A DNA stretch of 64,000 bases from PALSA-1353 sp036267155 (lineage in GTDB: Bacteria > Planctomycetota > Phycisphaerae > Tepidisphaerales > Tepidisphaeraceae), in contig DATAWP010000054.1 of the NCBI GenBank assembly GCA_036267155.1, positions 186,001 to 250,000 on the forward strand. Reading direction: 5' to 3'. Positions 44,735 to 53,162 of this stretch are shown here, one piece after another. The translations under genes were made by a program, and so were the position numbers. The first letter of the stretch is position 1, and each line of letters begins with the position of its first letter. The notes beneath the pieces are model-generated. The model saw nothing but the letters and a program-made list of their open reading frames with translations, did no database searches and was not told the DNA's origin.

Positions 44735-45357
44735 GTAACTGTTTACCGCAAAACGAAATTACTTCATTAGGACGGTTTTCGGCGTGCGTCGGATCAGATT
44801 TTTATCGGTTGCAGTTTTCGTCACGGCCGAAATCGCCGGCTCGAATATCAAAAATCGTCGCCGCCGCAAACGTCGCCGGCTGGCCTGTTGACGTTCCGGC
44901 CAGCCGTCGGCGGACCAGAAGCGGAGTCGCCGCGTTCCGCGGCCAGTTCAGCGGAGTTTCGAACTCAAGTTCGACCTCAACCGTGCTTCACAGCCCGCCT
45001 TGTCCGACCTCCGCCCGAAAATTCGACGGTGATGATCACGGACGCATCGCGTGCCGGCTCTTGGGGCAACCAACAGGAGGTCGGGCAAGCGGGCGTGAAG
45101 GACGGTTGAGGTCGAGCACGCGCTCGAAACTCCGCTGCGCTTGACGCCGCAGGCGGCGACTCTGCTCTGCGTCCGCAGACGGTTTGCCGGACCATTGTCA
45201 GGCGGGCCAACGGGTTCAGCGGCGGCAGCGATTTCTGATATTCGAGCCGGCGAATTCGGCCGTCAGGAAAAATCGTAACCGACCATCCTCTTCTTCACCC
45301 GTTGGCTCGATATCGCAATATAGATGATTTGCGCCCCCCGAGACGGTAAACAGTTAC
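44735..45357. mobile_element. 623-base foldback / MITE-like element
   Basis: Exact 14-base terminal inverted repeats: GTAACTGTTTACCG at 44735-44748 and CGGTAAACAGTTAC at 45344-45357. Internal arms also pair: 44823-44857 with 45229-45263 at 33 of 35 bases, and 44950-45012 with 45076-45136. The element is thus nearly one giant imperfect palindrome. No transposase is encoded; open frames inside are shadows. The ends begin GTAA, recalling IS66-family termini, but an 8-base target duplication is only partial (CGAAAATG / GACAAATG). Confidence 0.82.
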
Positions 45358-45452
45358 GACAAATGGCTATGCGTCGTGATAAAATACAAGCTGGATGATG
45401 CCTTTATCATAACCGCATATTTGACTGACAAACTGAAATCGGGAACCGTGAT

Positions 45453-45665
45453 ATGGCGAAAACCACCGTGAAAGTTTGGTTCGACGCGGAGGCGGATTTC
45501 CTTGAGGTTATCTTTTCCGATGCGCCGGGAATTATGCGGCAAACCGGAGATGATGCCGTCATGGAGCGTGTCGATGAAAAGGGCCGGCTTTTGGGGTTTA
45601 CTATCCAAAACGTGAGCCAATTGGCCCAAGAGCATCGACCCTTGTTGGCCCATCTGGCAAGTTAG
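45453..45665 (+). CDS. DUF2283 protein
   Basis: A 70-residue protein. KVWFDAEADFLEVIFSDAPG and ERVDEKGRLLGFTIQNVS match DUF2283, a small family often near toxin-antitoxin-like genes. It begins 96 bases after the foldback element. Confidence 0.75.
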   Translation: MAKTTVKVWFDAEADFLEVIFSDAPGIMRQTGDDAVMERVDEKGRLLGFTIQNVSQLAQEHRPLLAHLAS

Positions 45666-45692
45666 ACGACTCGTGTGCGCGGCGGCGTCCGT

Positions 45693-46067
45693 TCACCCCC
45701 GAAAAACGGTCTTCTCATCCACGAAGCAGATCGGATTGCCAAACGGATCGCGGGCGTAGAAACTTCGCTCGCCCCACGGCCGCGTTTGAATTTCTTCGTC
45801 CAACTCTTTACATCCCGCCGACTTCGCCCGGCCGAACACGGCCTCAAGATCATTCACCGCGAAATAGACATGCTCCGGATTGGCCGGCAGATCGACCGCC
45901 TCCCCATCCGCCCGCGGATCAAAGCACGCCAGGATCGTCCCGCCGCAGTCGAAGTAATGCCTTCCGCGCGAGACCCGCTTGCCGGCAATCCCCAGCACCA
46001 GCCGGTAAAACGTCTCGGCTTTGTTGATGTCCGTAACCGGAAGAATCACGCGGAACAGGGTCGGCAT
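45693..46067 (-). CDS. VOC/glyoxalase-family protein
   Basis: A 124-residue protein from ATG 46067 (MPTLFRVILPV). The two beta-alpha-beta-beta-beta halves are visible: DINKAETFYRLVLG, and HVYFAVNDLEAVFGRA with SFYARDPFGNPICFVDE at the end. Metal ligands typical of VOC proteins are plausible (Glu of CFVDE). Substrate unknown. Confidence 0.8.
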   Translation of the reverse strand: MPTLFRVILPVTDINKAETFYRLVLGIAGKRVSRGRHYFDCGGTILACFDPRADGEAVDLPANPEHVYFAVNDLEAVFGRAKSAGCKELDEEIQTRPWGERSFYARDPFGNPICFVDEKTVFRG

Positions 46068-46116
46068 GAGATGATCAGATTCCCCTATTCCAATCCAATT
46101 GACAATACCGCGACGA

Positions 46117-46175
46117 CGGCCCGCGTCGCCGGCCAATGCGTCCGGTCCCGCCGCCCATTTGGCAGACGCCCCGGC
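46117..46175. repeat. GC-rich dispersed repeat, family 7 (copy 1)
   Basis: CGGCCCGCGTCGCCGGCCAA followed by GCGTCC-GTCCC-CCGCCCA... A copy with roughly 80% identity by eye is at 52108-52165 in the same orientation, near the start of the NAD(P)HX-dehydratase relic. Confidence 0.7.
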
Positions 46176-46226
46176 TAGCGACGGAGCCAATATTCGCGGG
46201 TCAACCAAACCGCGGTCGCGGCTTGA

Positions 46227-46940
46227 TCAGGCAATACGGCGAGAGATGGACGATCCCTTGGCCTTTTTCAGCAGGCCGAACGAGGCCAACATTCCCAAGC
46301 CCAACATGCTCATGCTCAGCGAGTTGGGTAAAGGCACGGCGGTTGAAGAGGATGTGTAGTTGTAGCTTACTTCGACGCTGCCGGAAACGGTCGTCGATTG
46401 ATCGCTGAACGAGTCCGCGCCAGCGAAAGACACATCGGCCTGAAATTCAACCGGCACAGTACCGATGCCGATTGCGCCCTGGAAGTCGGGACCGGAGATG
46501 TTGACGCCGCTAATCAGCTCGGTAACTGAATCGCTTCCTCCGGTGACGGATGACGTAAATGGAGTGTTGAATTGGGTGGCGCTGGCGGGATTCGGGAGAG
46601 TGATGCCATCGTAGTTTTGGCCATTGAAAAAGACGAGCCCGCTGCTCTGCGATTCCAGGCTGTCGCCAATGTTTCCCGAGGTTTGCGTTGCGGTGAGTTC
46701 ATTCGTGATCGACCAGACGACGTCGATCGAATCAAGGGCGCCAAGCGCGGGATTAAACTGCGTGGCGTCTACCGTGAAATCGTGAAGCTCGAATTGAAAG
46801 CCGTCGAGCGTGAGCGAGGTAAGATTGTAAGTGGTCGAAATCGTGGCCGCGAGTGAGGTGCTGGGGATCAACGCCGCGAGGGCGATGATCGCCAGCAGGC
46901 AACCCGCGGCGCGGGAGGATGAAATACGAGTGGTAACCAT
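46227..46940 (-). CDS. PEP-CTERM-type surface protein
   Basis: A 237-residue secreted protein. Signal peptide about 1-31 (LLAIIALAALIPSTSLAA). The mature part is a repeat-poor beta-rich domain. The C-terminus AVPLPNSLSMSMLGLGMLASFGLLKKAKG has the VP-type recognition motif, a TM stretch and a basic tail, as in exosortase substrates common in planctomycetes. Confidence 0.75.
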   Translation of the reverse strand: MVTTRISSSRAAGCLLAIIALAALIPSTSLAATISTTYNLTSLTLDGFQFELHDFTVDATQFNPALGALDSIDVVWSITNELTATQTSGNIGDSLESQSSGLVFFNGQNYDGITLPNPASATQFNTPFTSSVTGGSDSVTELISGVNISGPDFQGAIGIGTVPVEFQADVSFAGADSFSDQSTTVSGSVEVSYNYTSSSTAVPLPNSLSMSMLGLGMLASFGLLKKAKGSSISRRIA

Positions 46941-47300
46941 GATTACCTTCCAATCCGGTTGGCGGTTTCAAAAAGCAGCCTTGAGAAAGGTCCCGTTCCG
47001 CACATGGCACGATTGCCATGCGTGCACCACGCTGCAATTCGCCCGGCAGGATCGAGCGAGGTAAACGGAAATGTCAATGTAATTTCGGACTTGAGTGGTA
47101 CCGCGGAGTTATAGGACGTCCGGATTGGCAAGATTTGACGGTTAGTCCGCCCGTGCAAGCGGATTCTTGGATGATCCCAAACGCGCGTCGCCACATTCGA
47201 TCCGACCCGGTGGCCCGGTGATCGGTTCCAGCAAATCGCCAAAAGCCATCATCTTCCGTTTTCAGCGGTATCTTCCGGCCGCTCATTCGCAAGCGCGAAA

Positions 47301-47365
47301 TGACGAGACACCGGTTGAACTTTTTCTGCGTTCTTGCGCGAAATTCGCAGAGTTCAGCCTCGTCA
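47301..47365 (+). other. Cassette-boundary site A
   Basis: TGACGAGACACCGGTTGAAC, then TTTTT and CTGCG; the right half folds back (CGCAG, GTTCAGCC, CTCGTCA), giving a 65-base hairpin. It is the most diverged copy of the site repeated at 48277, 50090, 53006, 53691 and 55600. The rest of the gap 46941-47399 shows no gene. Confidence 0.65.
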
Positions 47366-47399
47366 TAATAAGAGCCGGCGCAACGTCTCGGCTGTCAAT

Positions 47400-48270
47400 A
47401 TGCGCCCATTCCGTTTCCCCGTCACATGGTTCTTTGCCGTGCTCTTTGCGCTTCAGGTAATGAATTCGGCGAAGTTCCGTCCTTTCCCGGCGTCTCTGGT
47501 TCCGAACCCTCTCTGGCATTATTTGGCCAGTCCGAGTCTCCTTGGTCTGCTCATGATCCTCTGGCTGCAGGGACCGGCGGGCATTCAAAGCGTGCTCCAT
47601 AAGCTGACCTCCTGGGCCGCCGGACAAGCATGGCCGATGCTGGCCGTCTGCGTGCTTTTGCCATTGGCCTGCCTGCCGCTGTTCATCGCTCTCCTGGCCG
47701 CAAGCGGCGCTCCCGTTCCATCCCTGTCGAAGATCAACCTGTCGGCCTATTTCTATGCCGCGTTCATCGGCAAGGGATTGCTCGGCCCCGGGCTCTATGA
47801 GGAGATCGGTTGGCGCGGTTTCGCTTTGCCGTGCCTGCAGCGCCATCACTCCGCCTTGGCGAGCCGTCTCATGATCGGCCTGGCGTGGGCCCTATGGCAC
47901 TTCCGTTTTTCGTCTATCAAAGCCCCTTCCCCTGGCGCTATCTGGCGCTGTTCATCCCACAGGCGATCGTCGATTCGGTTATCTTCACCTGGGTTTATAA
48001 TACGACCGGTGGAAGCCTGCTTGCGGTGATCCTGCTGCACGGAGCCATCAACACCCGGCAATATCTGGCGGATTGGCACCTCCTGCCGGACACGGCAACG
48101 ACGCAAATTCTGGGGGGGTGCCGTTTCTCCTCATCGCGGTCGGTATATTGTGCCGGTACGGGCCTTCAAATCTGAGTCGGCGCACGCGTGTCGTGGCTCC
48201 ACTGCCCGAGGCGTTGAATCGAACCGCCGAATCGGGCCGGGTGCACGTGAAAACCTCCACGTCCAAATGA
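47400..48270 (+). pseudogene. CPBP-family protease gene with two frameshifts
   Basis: Three successive frames together spell one CPBP protease. Frame 1 from ATG 47400 carries TM segments and YEEIGWRGFAL; frame 2, entered near 47900, carries FFVYQSPFPWRYLALFIPQA and LLHGAINTRQY; frame 3 begins at a run of seven G at 48112-48118 and gives PFLLIAVGILCRYGPSNLSRR. Each shift is repaired by adding one base. It may be a decayed gene or an artefact at homopolymers. Confidence 0.72.
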
Positions 48271-48276
48271 CGAGCC

Positions 48277-48345
48277 ATCGGAGTGACAAGACACCAGTTG
48301 AACTTTTCTGTGTTTCTTGCTCAAAAATCGAGGTGTTAAGCGACT
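48277..48345 (+). other. Cassette-boundary site B
   Basis: ATCGGAGTGACAAGACACCA then GTTGAACTTTTCTGTG and TTTCTTGCTCAAAAAT. Strong match to sites C, E and F. Confidence 0.75.
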
Positions 48346-48510
48346 TACTATCCTATTGACCGTACCGACCACCTCGCGCAGCGAAGTGCAACGCCCTGTC
48401 TTTGGCTGGTGATGCGGCTAGAATATTCATCGGATGATCGACTAGGCGAGCGGGCGCTCATTCGCGTTGTGTCGATCGAAGCAGCGAGGCCATTGGCGCT
48501 TGTCATCATT

Positions 48511-49386
48511 ATGACGTCTCCACCCACCTTACAATGGTCTGAGCCAATGGAGGAGCTTTTTCGCAAGCATGTTCTGCGACGGGTGTGTGACGACCCTCGC
48601 ACGGATTGGGACGACGGAAATAATGTCAGTCTCGGCTATCCCTTCACCGTGATCCGCGACGAGGTTATCCAAAAAGGCCGAGCAGATTTCGGAGAACCAC
48701 ATCGGAATTCAAAATACGGCGATCTCACCCCAGAGGACAAGGTTCTGCTGTACTGCTTCGCGAACATGAGGCTTCATTTTTTTGAAGCACTCCAGGCCTT
48801 CGGGCATTACAAGTCGAAGTTGCAGGAATTGTTTAGCTCGGACCAGCGAACTGTGATCGCAGACCTTGGCTGTGGGCCCGGGACCGCCGGACTGGCGTTA
48901 TCTGATTGCCTAAAACAACCCAAGCTTCGGTACATTGGACTTGACATCGCAAAGGCAATGAGACGAAAGGCGCGCAACATGCTTGAGGCTGCGATAGAAG
49001 AGCAACTGCTTGCGGATGGATCGAAAATCCGCACAGTCGCCTCGTGGGGCAAGCTGGCTAATGTGCCGTCGAGGTTCAAGAAGACAAAGGATGTGCTGTT
49101 CAACGCTACGTATCTCTTCTCCAGCGATTCGTTAAGCGTGGATGATGTCTGCAATGCTGTCATGGCTTTCAAGAATTCGTCACGGGTACGTCGGCTGCTC
49201 TTTGTCTACTCAAATACCCGTGCGGACGCTGCCAATGCGAAGTTTGTGACATTTAAGACGCAGTTGCAGAATGAGTTTACAACGGATGGTTTGATTGAAG
49301 CTACGGGCAGCTATCATAAAAAACGGGACAATCAGGAGACCGTATCAATGACTTTCGTACACGAACTTTTGGACTTCAAAAGGTGA
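48511..49386 (+). CDS. Class I SAM-dependent methyltransferase
   Basis: About 291 residues from ATG 48511; a longer start at 48409 adds residues with no domain character. Motif I is VIADLGCGPGTAGLAL, followed by YIGLDIAKAM. VLFNATYLFSS could be the motif IV region. Target unknown. The next gene, an AlkB-like oxygenase, starts 3 bases after the stop, so they are an operon, and a methylation/demethylation relation is tempting but unproven. Confidence 0.75.
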   Translation: MTSPPTLQWSEPMEELFRKHVLRRVCDDPRTDWDDGNNVSLGYPFTVIRDEVIQKGRADFGEPHRNSKYGDLTPEDKVLLYCFANMRLHFFEALQAFGHYKSKLQELFSSDQRTVIADLGCGPGTAGLALSDCLKQPKLRYIGLDIAKAMRRKARNMLEAAIEEQLLADGSKIRTVASWGKLANVPSRFKKTKDVLFNATYLFSSDSLSVDDVCNAVMAFKNSSRVRRLLFVYSNTRADAANAKFVTFKTQLQNEFTTDGLIEATGSYHKKRDNQETVSMTFVHELLDFKR

Positions 49387-49389
49387 TTT

Positions 49390-49998
49390 ATGATCCAACA
49401 ACCCGATCTTTTTCCTCAAATCCTTCAAGACAAACCGACGGTGCCAAACATCGAGGGAATGACCTATGTTTCCGACTTTCTTAGCCAAACTGAGCAAGAA
49501 ACTGTTTTGGAAGAAATTGACCGCCAGCCTTGGCGAGATGATTTGAAGCGTCGGGTGCAGCACTACGGATACCGCTACGACTACAAGGCTCGACGAGTGG
49601 ATCCCTCGATGTTTTTAGGGCGATTACCTTCGTTTGTTATGCCAATGGCTAACAAATTGGTCGAACGGTCGCTGTTCTCACAACGACCGGACCAGTTGAT
49701 TGTTAACGAATATCTGCCTGGTCAGGGAATCACGGCTCACATAGATTGCGAACCTTGCTTTGCGGGAGCCATTGCGATGGTGAGCCTCGGATGGGCATAT
49801 GAAATGGAGTTTATCCATTCACAAACACGTGATGTTCGCGCGATCTTGCTCGCAGCAGGGAGTGCCCTCGTTATTACAGGCCCGGCGCGCTACGATTGGC
49901 AACATCAGATCAGGGCGCGGAGAAATGACCGCGGCGTTCCTCGGCAACGCCGAGTCTCGTTGACATTCCGCAATGTACTGTTGTGCGATGTAGGGTAA
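49390..49998 (+). CDS. AlkB-like 2OG-Fe(II) dioxygenase
   Basis: A 202-residue protein. The iron-binding HxD is His117/Asp119 (TAHIDCEP) and distal His172 (YDWQHQI). Arg188 and Arg194 (RRVSLTFR) fit the 2-oxoglutarate-binding RxxxxxR. NEYLPGQG just before the HxD is a nucleotide-recognition segment of AlkB proteins. It reverses alkylation of nucleic acids, or demethylates a specific substrate of the upstream methyltransferase. Confidence 0.8.
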   Translation: MIQQPDLFPQILQDKPTVPNIEGMTYVSDFLSQTEQETVLEEIDRQPWRDDLKRRVQHYGYRYDYKARRVDPSMFLGRLPSFVMPMANKLVERSLFSQRPDQLIVNEYLPGQGITAHIDCEPCFAGAIAMVSLGWAYEMEFIHSQTRDVRAILLAAGSALVITGPARYDWQHQIRARRNDRGVPRQRRVSLTFRNVLLCDVG

Positions 49999-50089
49999 CC
50001 AGCTGTTACCAGCAGCGATCAAAACATCCGGAGTGCAGTTCAAAATCTCGTCACTACTCGCCCGTCTGGGCAATTTAGGCGGAATAGAA

Positions 50090-50158
50090 ATCGGGGTGAC
50101 AAGACACCAGTTGAACTTTTCTGCGTTTTCTGCTCAGAAATGACGGTAGCCGGCGTGC
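50090..50158 (+). other. Cassette-boundary site C
   Basis: ATCGGGGTGACAAGACACCA, then GTTGAACTTTTCTGCG and TTTTCTGCTCAGAAATGA; the TTTCTG/CAGAAA arms can form a small hairpin. Confidence 0.78.
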
Positions 50159-50183
50159 GATCACTACGTTGAACGGATGATCG

Positions 50184-51197
50184 TTAAAAGATTGGCAGCC
50201 TTCCGCCTAAACTCGCGAGCAGCCATGCTGACGGATGTTCTCGCAGAATCTTCTGACGGCGACCCCGGTAGTCCACCAATCCTTTGGTAAGGCCACCAGC
50301 CGTAACGATGCCGCCCGAAACGGGTTCAACAAACGAAGAGGCAAAGGCAATTACCGCCACGCCGAACTCTTTTGACAGGAGGAGTGATCCGGCTGACATC
50401 CGCAGCGCGCGCTTCAACTCCAATAGATCGTCCTCCATTGCCTGCGTGTATTCGTGAATAAAGTCTCTAATGGTATTTGGGTTATCAGCGTTCTCCCGGA
50501 TGCCGCTGACTGTAGAGTCAAGCCTGTCAAGAAAGGAGCGACGAAGATCCTTAAGCAGCGTATCCTCGCTCTTTCGCAGCGACACCAAGTTGGCCAAAGA
50601 CACCTTAGAAAAGTCGGGACCAGAAAGCGTCATGGCAATCAGACGTCCATGCCAGCTGTCGGCCTCAGCCGATGGAGCTTTCGAATCCGCATCGCCAAGA
50701 AGATTTGCCAAGGCATGATACGGATCAACTTCGTCAGTAATGAGCCGCTTTCGATTACCACTGCAGCAGACCGCTAACAGCGACATCATGTAGTAGCCAA
50801 ACAATGGTGCCGTTGATGCGTGTGCGACACGTCCTTCGTGCATAATGGTCTTGGCGAGCTGCGATTCCTCCAGCATTTGCCAAGTTTCGTCCAGCAGCTT
50901 TCGTGGATAAAAGTCATAGGCAGAGTCCGGATTCTCAAGCGGGAAGTTGAAATACGGCGGAATGGGCCGGGTGCAAACATCCATGAGTTCGTCGTGCAGC
51001 CGTCGCTTATCATCTTCTGTTGGGACGTAGCTTTGGCCTATGATTTCAAGCGCTTCGTTACCATCCGGTATGTCGGTATACGGACGAAAGTCCGTCCAAG
51101 GGACGATAAAATCCAGCTTGTCCCACAAGAACATTGAGGTCTTGAGGAACAATTCACTCTTCGGACCCGTAAACGGATAGTACAGGGCAGCTTGCAT
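50184..51197 (-). CDS. DUF6236-like protein
   Basis: A 337-residue protein. The N-terminus AALYYPFTGPKSELFLKTSMFLWDKLDFIVPW (positions 3-34) resembles DUF6236, uncharacterised proteins often seen in defence-like neighbourhoods. A hydrophobic patch near 270-300 (FGVAVIAFASSFVEPVSGGIV) may be a membrane segment. It starts 10 bases downstream of the putative nuclease gene, on the same strand. Confidence 0.6.
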   Translation of the reverse strand: MQAALYYPFTGPKSELFLKTSMFLWDKLDFIVPWTDFRPYTDIPDGNEALEIIGQSYVPTEDDKRRLHDELMDVCTRPIPPYFNFPLENPDSAYDFYPRKLLDETWQMLEESQLAKTIMHEGRVAHASTAPLFGYYMMSLLAVCCSGNRKRLITDEVDPYHALANLLGDADSKAPSAEADSWHGRLIAMTLSGPDFSKVSLANLVSLRKSEDTLLKDLRRSFLDRLDSTVSGIRENADNPNTIRDFIHEYTQAMEDDLLELKRALRMSAGSLLLSKEFGVAVIAFASSFVEPVSGGIVTAGGLTKGLVDYRGRRQKILREHPSAWLLASLGGRLPIF

Positions 51198-51207
51198 TTG
51201 TTTTCAC

Positions 51208-51831
51208 CTATACGACATCGCTTTCGACGGTAATCAACGCGAGGGACGTGAGCAGTTGCCAGTTCCCAAGGGCCGCGTGCCCCTTGTCAAAGACCGGACG
51301 GGGTTGGGAAACGGCCTTCTCACCGAACACCGCGACTGCGACGCTACGCACTCGCTTGTAGAAGTCCGCCTCGGTATCGATGATCGGACATGTGATCCCA
51401 TCCTCGTCGGCACTAGCTTCGTCCTCGTCCGACACCTGATAGGTGAACGTGGCATAAATCAGCCCGATGACAGGCCACGCCGGGAAAGCGGCCTTTCGAT
51501 GCTTCATCTGTCGCTGACGTTCCTCACAAACCGCGCGCAGTTCTGTATCGGTATCTTGGTGCTGAGCGTGCTTGCCTTCAATGGCGCCGTCCGCTTGGTT
51601 GTCTTTTTCTCCATCCATGGCGAACACGTCAATGCGACCGCCTTGGATGGTTTTTTCAACGGTAACCCAGTTCCACGTTCCCTTCGCGTATCGCTCGTTC
51701 AGCGCAATACGAACCTCGCCATTGAACCATTGCTCCGACCGCGGGCCAGCACAAACGATTGCCACGTGGCTTTGTTTGGCCAAGAGATGAGCGGCGGCGA
51801 AGTCTACGAGCTGATTGGCGGTAAGCGGCAT
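51208..51831 (-). CDS. Putative PD-(D/E)xK nuclease-like protein
   Basis: A 207-residue protein. Glu39 (FNGEVRI), Asp68 (GGRIDVFAM) and Glu85-x-Lys87 (AIEGKHA) have the order and spacing of a PD-(D/E)xK nuclease core. No other family recognised. Operon with the DUF6236 gene on the minus strand. Either a nuclease effector or a structural relative without activity. Confidence 0.55.
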   Translation of the reverse strand: MPLTANQLVDFAAAHLLAKQSHVAIVCAGPRSEQWFNGEVRIALNERYAKGTWNWVTVEKTIQGGRIDVFAMDGEKDNQADGAIEGKHAQHQDTDTELRAVCEERQRQMKHRKAAFPAWPVIGLIYATFTYQVSDEDEASADEDGITCPIIDTEADFYKRVRSVAVAVFGEKAVSQPRPVFDKGHAALGNWQLLTSLALITVESDVV

Positions 51832-51969
51832 TCACATATTGTACCGACAGGCATTTCTGCGGTATAGCAAGCGGCATTAAACTCATGCGCAGATCCAATC
51901 GTCTGTGGTAACCTGCCACACGAGGCACGTGCAAGATCGATTATATTGGGGAGATTTTGAGTTAAAGAA

Positions 51970-51991
51970 ATCGGGGTGACGGGATTTGAAC
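51970..51991 (-). other. tRNA-3'-end-like site, att candidate 1
   Basis: On the minus strand this reads GTTCAAATCCCGTCACCCCGA, the T-loop, T-stem half, acceptor half and discriminator of a tRNA-Pro-like gene, but no 5' tRNA half is next to it. It follows the stop of the dehydratase relic at once. The same layout is at 57766-57788. Confidence 0.7.
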
Positions 51992-52105
51992 TCATCGGAT
52001 TGCCCCGGCGATTGATTTAATCACATCCAGCGCCAAGACGCTTCTCCGCCCCAATTGCCTTGTGGCTATTTCCCCGGGCCGACCGTGCAAACGCACCGCC
52101 GCGGA
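51992..52105 (-). pseudogene. 3' fragment of an NAD(P)HX dehydratase gene
   Basis: The last ~38 codons of an NNHDH gene: RLHGRPGEIA...LGRRSVLALDVIKSIAGAIR then TGA, aligned to HLHGRAGEIA...LGRRSVLARDVIEAIAAAIV of the intact gene at 57789. The 5' portion is absent. It looks like a displaced native 3' end left by integration at that gene. Confidence 0.75.
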
Positions 52106-52107
52106 CG

Positions 52108-52165
52108 CGGCCCGCGTCGCCGGCCAAAGCGTCCAGTCCCCCGCCCACTTCGCCGACGCCCCGGC
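52108..52165. repeat. GC-rich dispersed repeat, family 7 (copy 2)
   Basis: Near-match of 46117-46175 in the same orientation. It begins right where the dehydratase fragment ends. Confidence 0.7.
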
Positions 52166-52207
52166 CGACTGTTGGCGGCGCGCTTACAATCGCGTATACT
52201 TCCACCA

Positions 52208-52504
52208 GTGACTGCCGAAGCGCGCCGAGCGATCGCGGTTATTCGCAAGTGCATCGAAGCGGATCGTTACGCGCTGACGGTCCATTTTCTGACGCGAATG
52301 GAGCAACGCGGCCTGTTCTGGCCGGACGTGGTCGCGGTCATCGACCGTCCGCGCAGCGTTCGGCCGCAACGGATGGACGAGTACGGACGACCAAAATGGA
52401 TCATCCGCGGCAACCTGGCGGACGGCCTCGATATTGAAGTCGTCTGCGCCATCGAGACCGATCTGAGCGAAACCGAATTCATTACGTTGTATTGGGAGGA
52501 CTGA
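52208..52504 (+). CDS. DUF4258 protein
   Basis: A 98-residue protein, GTG start at 52208. ALTVHFLTRMEQRGLFWPDVVAVIDRP (around 21-47) and VVCAIETDLSETEFITLYW match DUF4258, a RelE-like small family. Just 1 base separates its stop from the following HTH gene (ATG 52506 after GGGAGGACTGAA), a toxin-antitoxin-like arrangement. Confidence 0.75.
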   Translation: MTAEARRAIAVIRKCIEADRYALTVHFLTRMEQRGLFWPDVVAVIDRPRSVRPQRMDEYGRPKWIIRGNLADGLDIEVVCAIETDLSETEFITLYWED

Positions 52505-52505
52505 A

Positions 52506-52931
52506 ATGCGATCAGCAACTCTGAGCCATTGGAAGCCGGGCACGGACCTTCCGTACGTCGTATCGTTCGGCCAGAACGCGATGCTGGCGATCACGCTGCG
52601 CGCGGCGTGGCTGAAGGCGGACCGCAGCGGCCAGCCGCTTTTGCTGCCGCCGGCAGTGCGGGCACTGGATCGACTGCGGGCGATGTTCACAACCCAGGCG
52701 ACCATTACGCCAGGCTTCATCATCAGTCTCCGCGAAGCGATGGGACTGACGCAGCAGCAGTTCGGTCATCGGCTGGGCGTGTCAAAGATGACGGTCAGCC
52801 GCTGGGAGCGAGCGAGAATGCGGCCAGGTCCCTTAATGACCGCGGCAATCCGCAAGTTGCAGGCGAAAGCCCGGCGTAAAGGCGTGAAAATCGATGGTGA
52901 AATCTTTACCCACGCGAGACGATCCGCCTAA
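52506..52931 (+). CDS. XRE-family HTH protein
   Basis: A 141-residue protein. HTH in the C-terminal half: SLREAMGLTQQQFGHRLGVSKMTVSRWERA (residues about 74-103). The N-terminal 60 residues may contact the DUF4258 partner. Probable antitoxin and autoregulator. Confidence 0.75.
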   Translation: MRSATLSHWKPGTDLPYVVSFGQNAMLAITLRAAWLKADRSGQPLLLPPAVRALDRLRAMFTTQATITPGFIISLREAMGLTQQQFGHRLGVSKMTVSRWERARMRPGPLMTAAIRKLQAKARRKGVKIDGEIFTHARRSA

Positions 52932-53005
52932 AGGCGGCGGCGCGGTGAATCGAACAGACCGCGACCCGATCGGCCTGATGTGCCGACTGGATTTTCAGTC
53001 CACCT

Positions 53006-53068
53006 GACGGGGTGACAAGGCATCCGTTGAACTTTTTCCGCGATTTTGTGTAGAAATCGGCGGTTTAC
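53006..53068 (+). other. Cassette-boundary site D
   Basis: GACGGGGTGACAAGGCATCC then GTTGAACTTTTTCCGCG. A diverged copy, followed by GTGTAGAAATCGG in the position of the usual CTCAGAAATGAGG. Confidence 0.68.
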
Positions 53069-53162
53069 TAGCCTCTCAAATGAGGGTTGCCGAGAGAACG
53101 GGGATCGACGGACAACGCATAGAATTTTGCCTCCGCATTCTTCACGGATAAGATAGCCGGGC

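Noticed and set aside
44735..45357. Open frames of 70-140 codons inside the foldback element
   Set aside because: They arise from the palindromic GC-rich sequence, appear mirrored on both strands and have no domain character.
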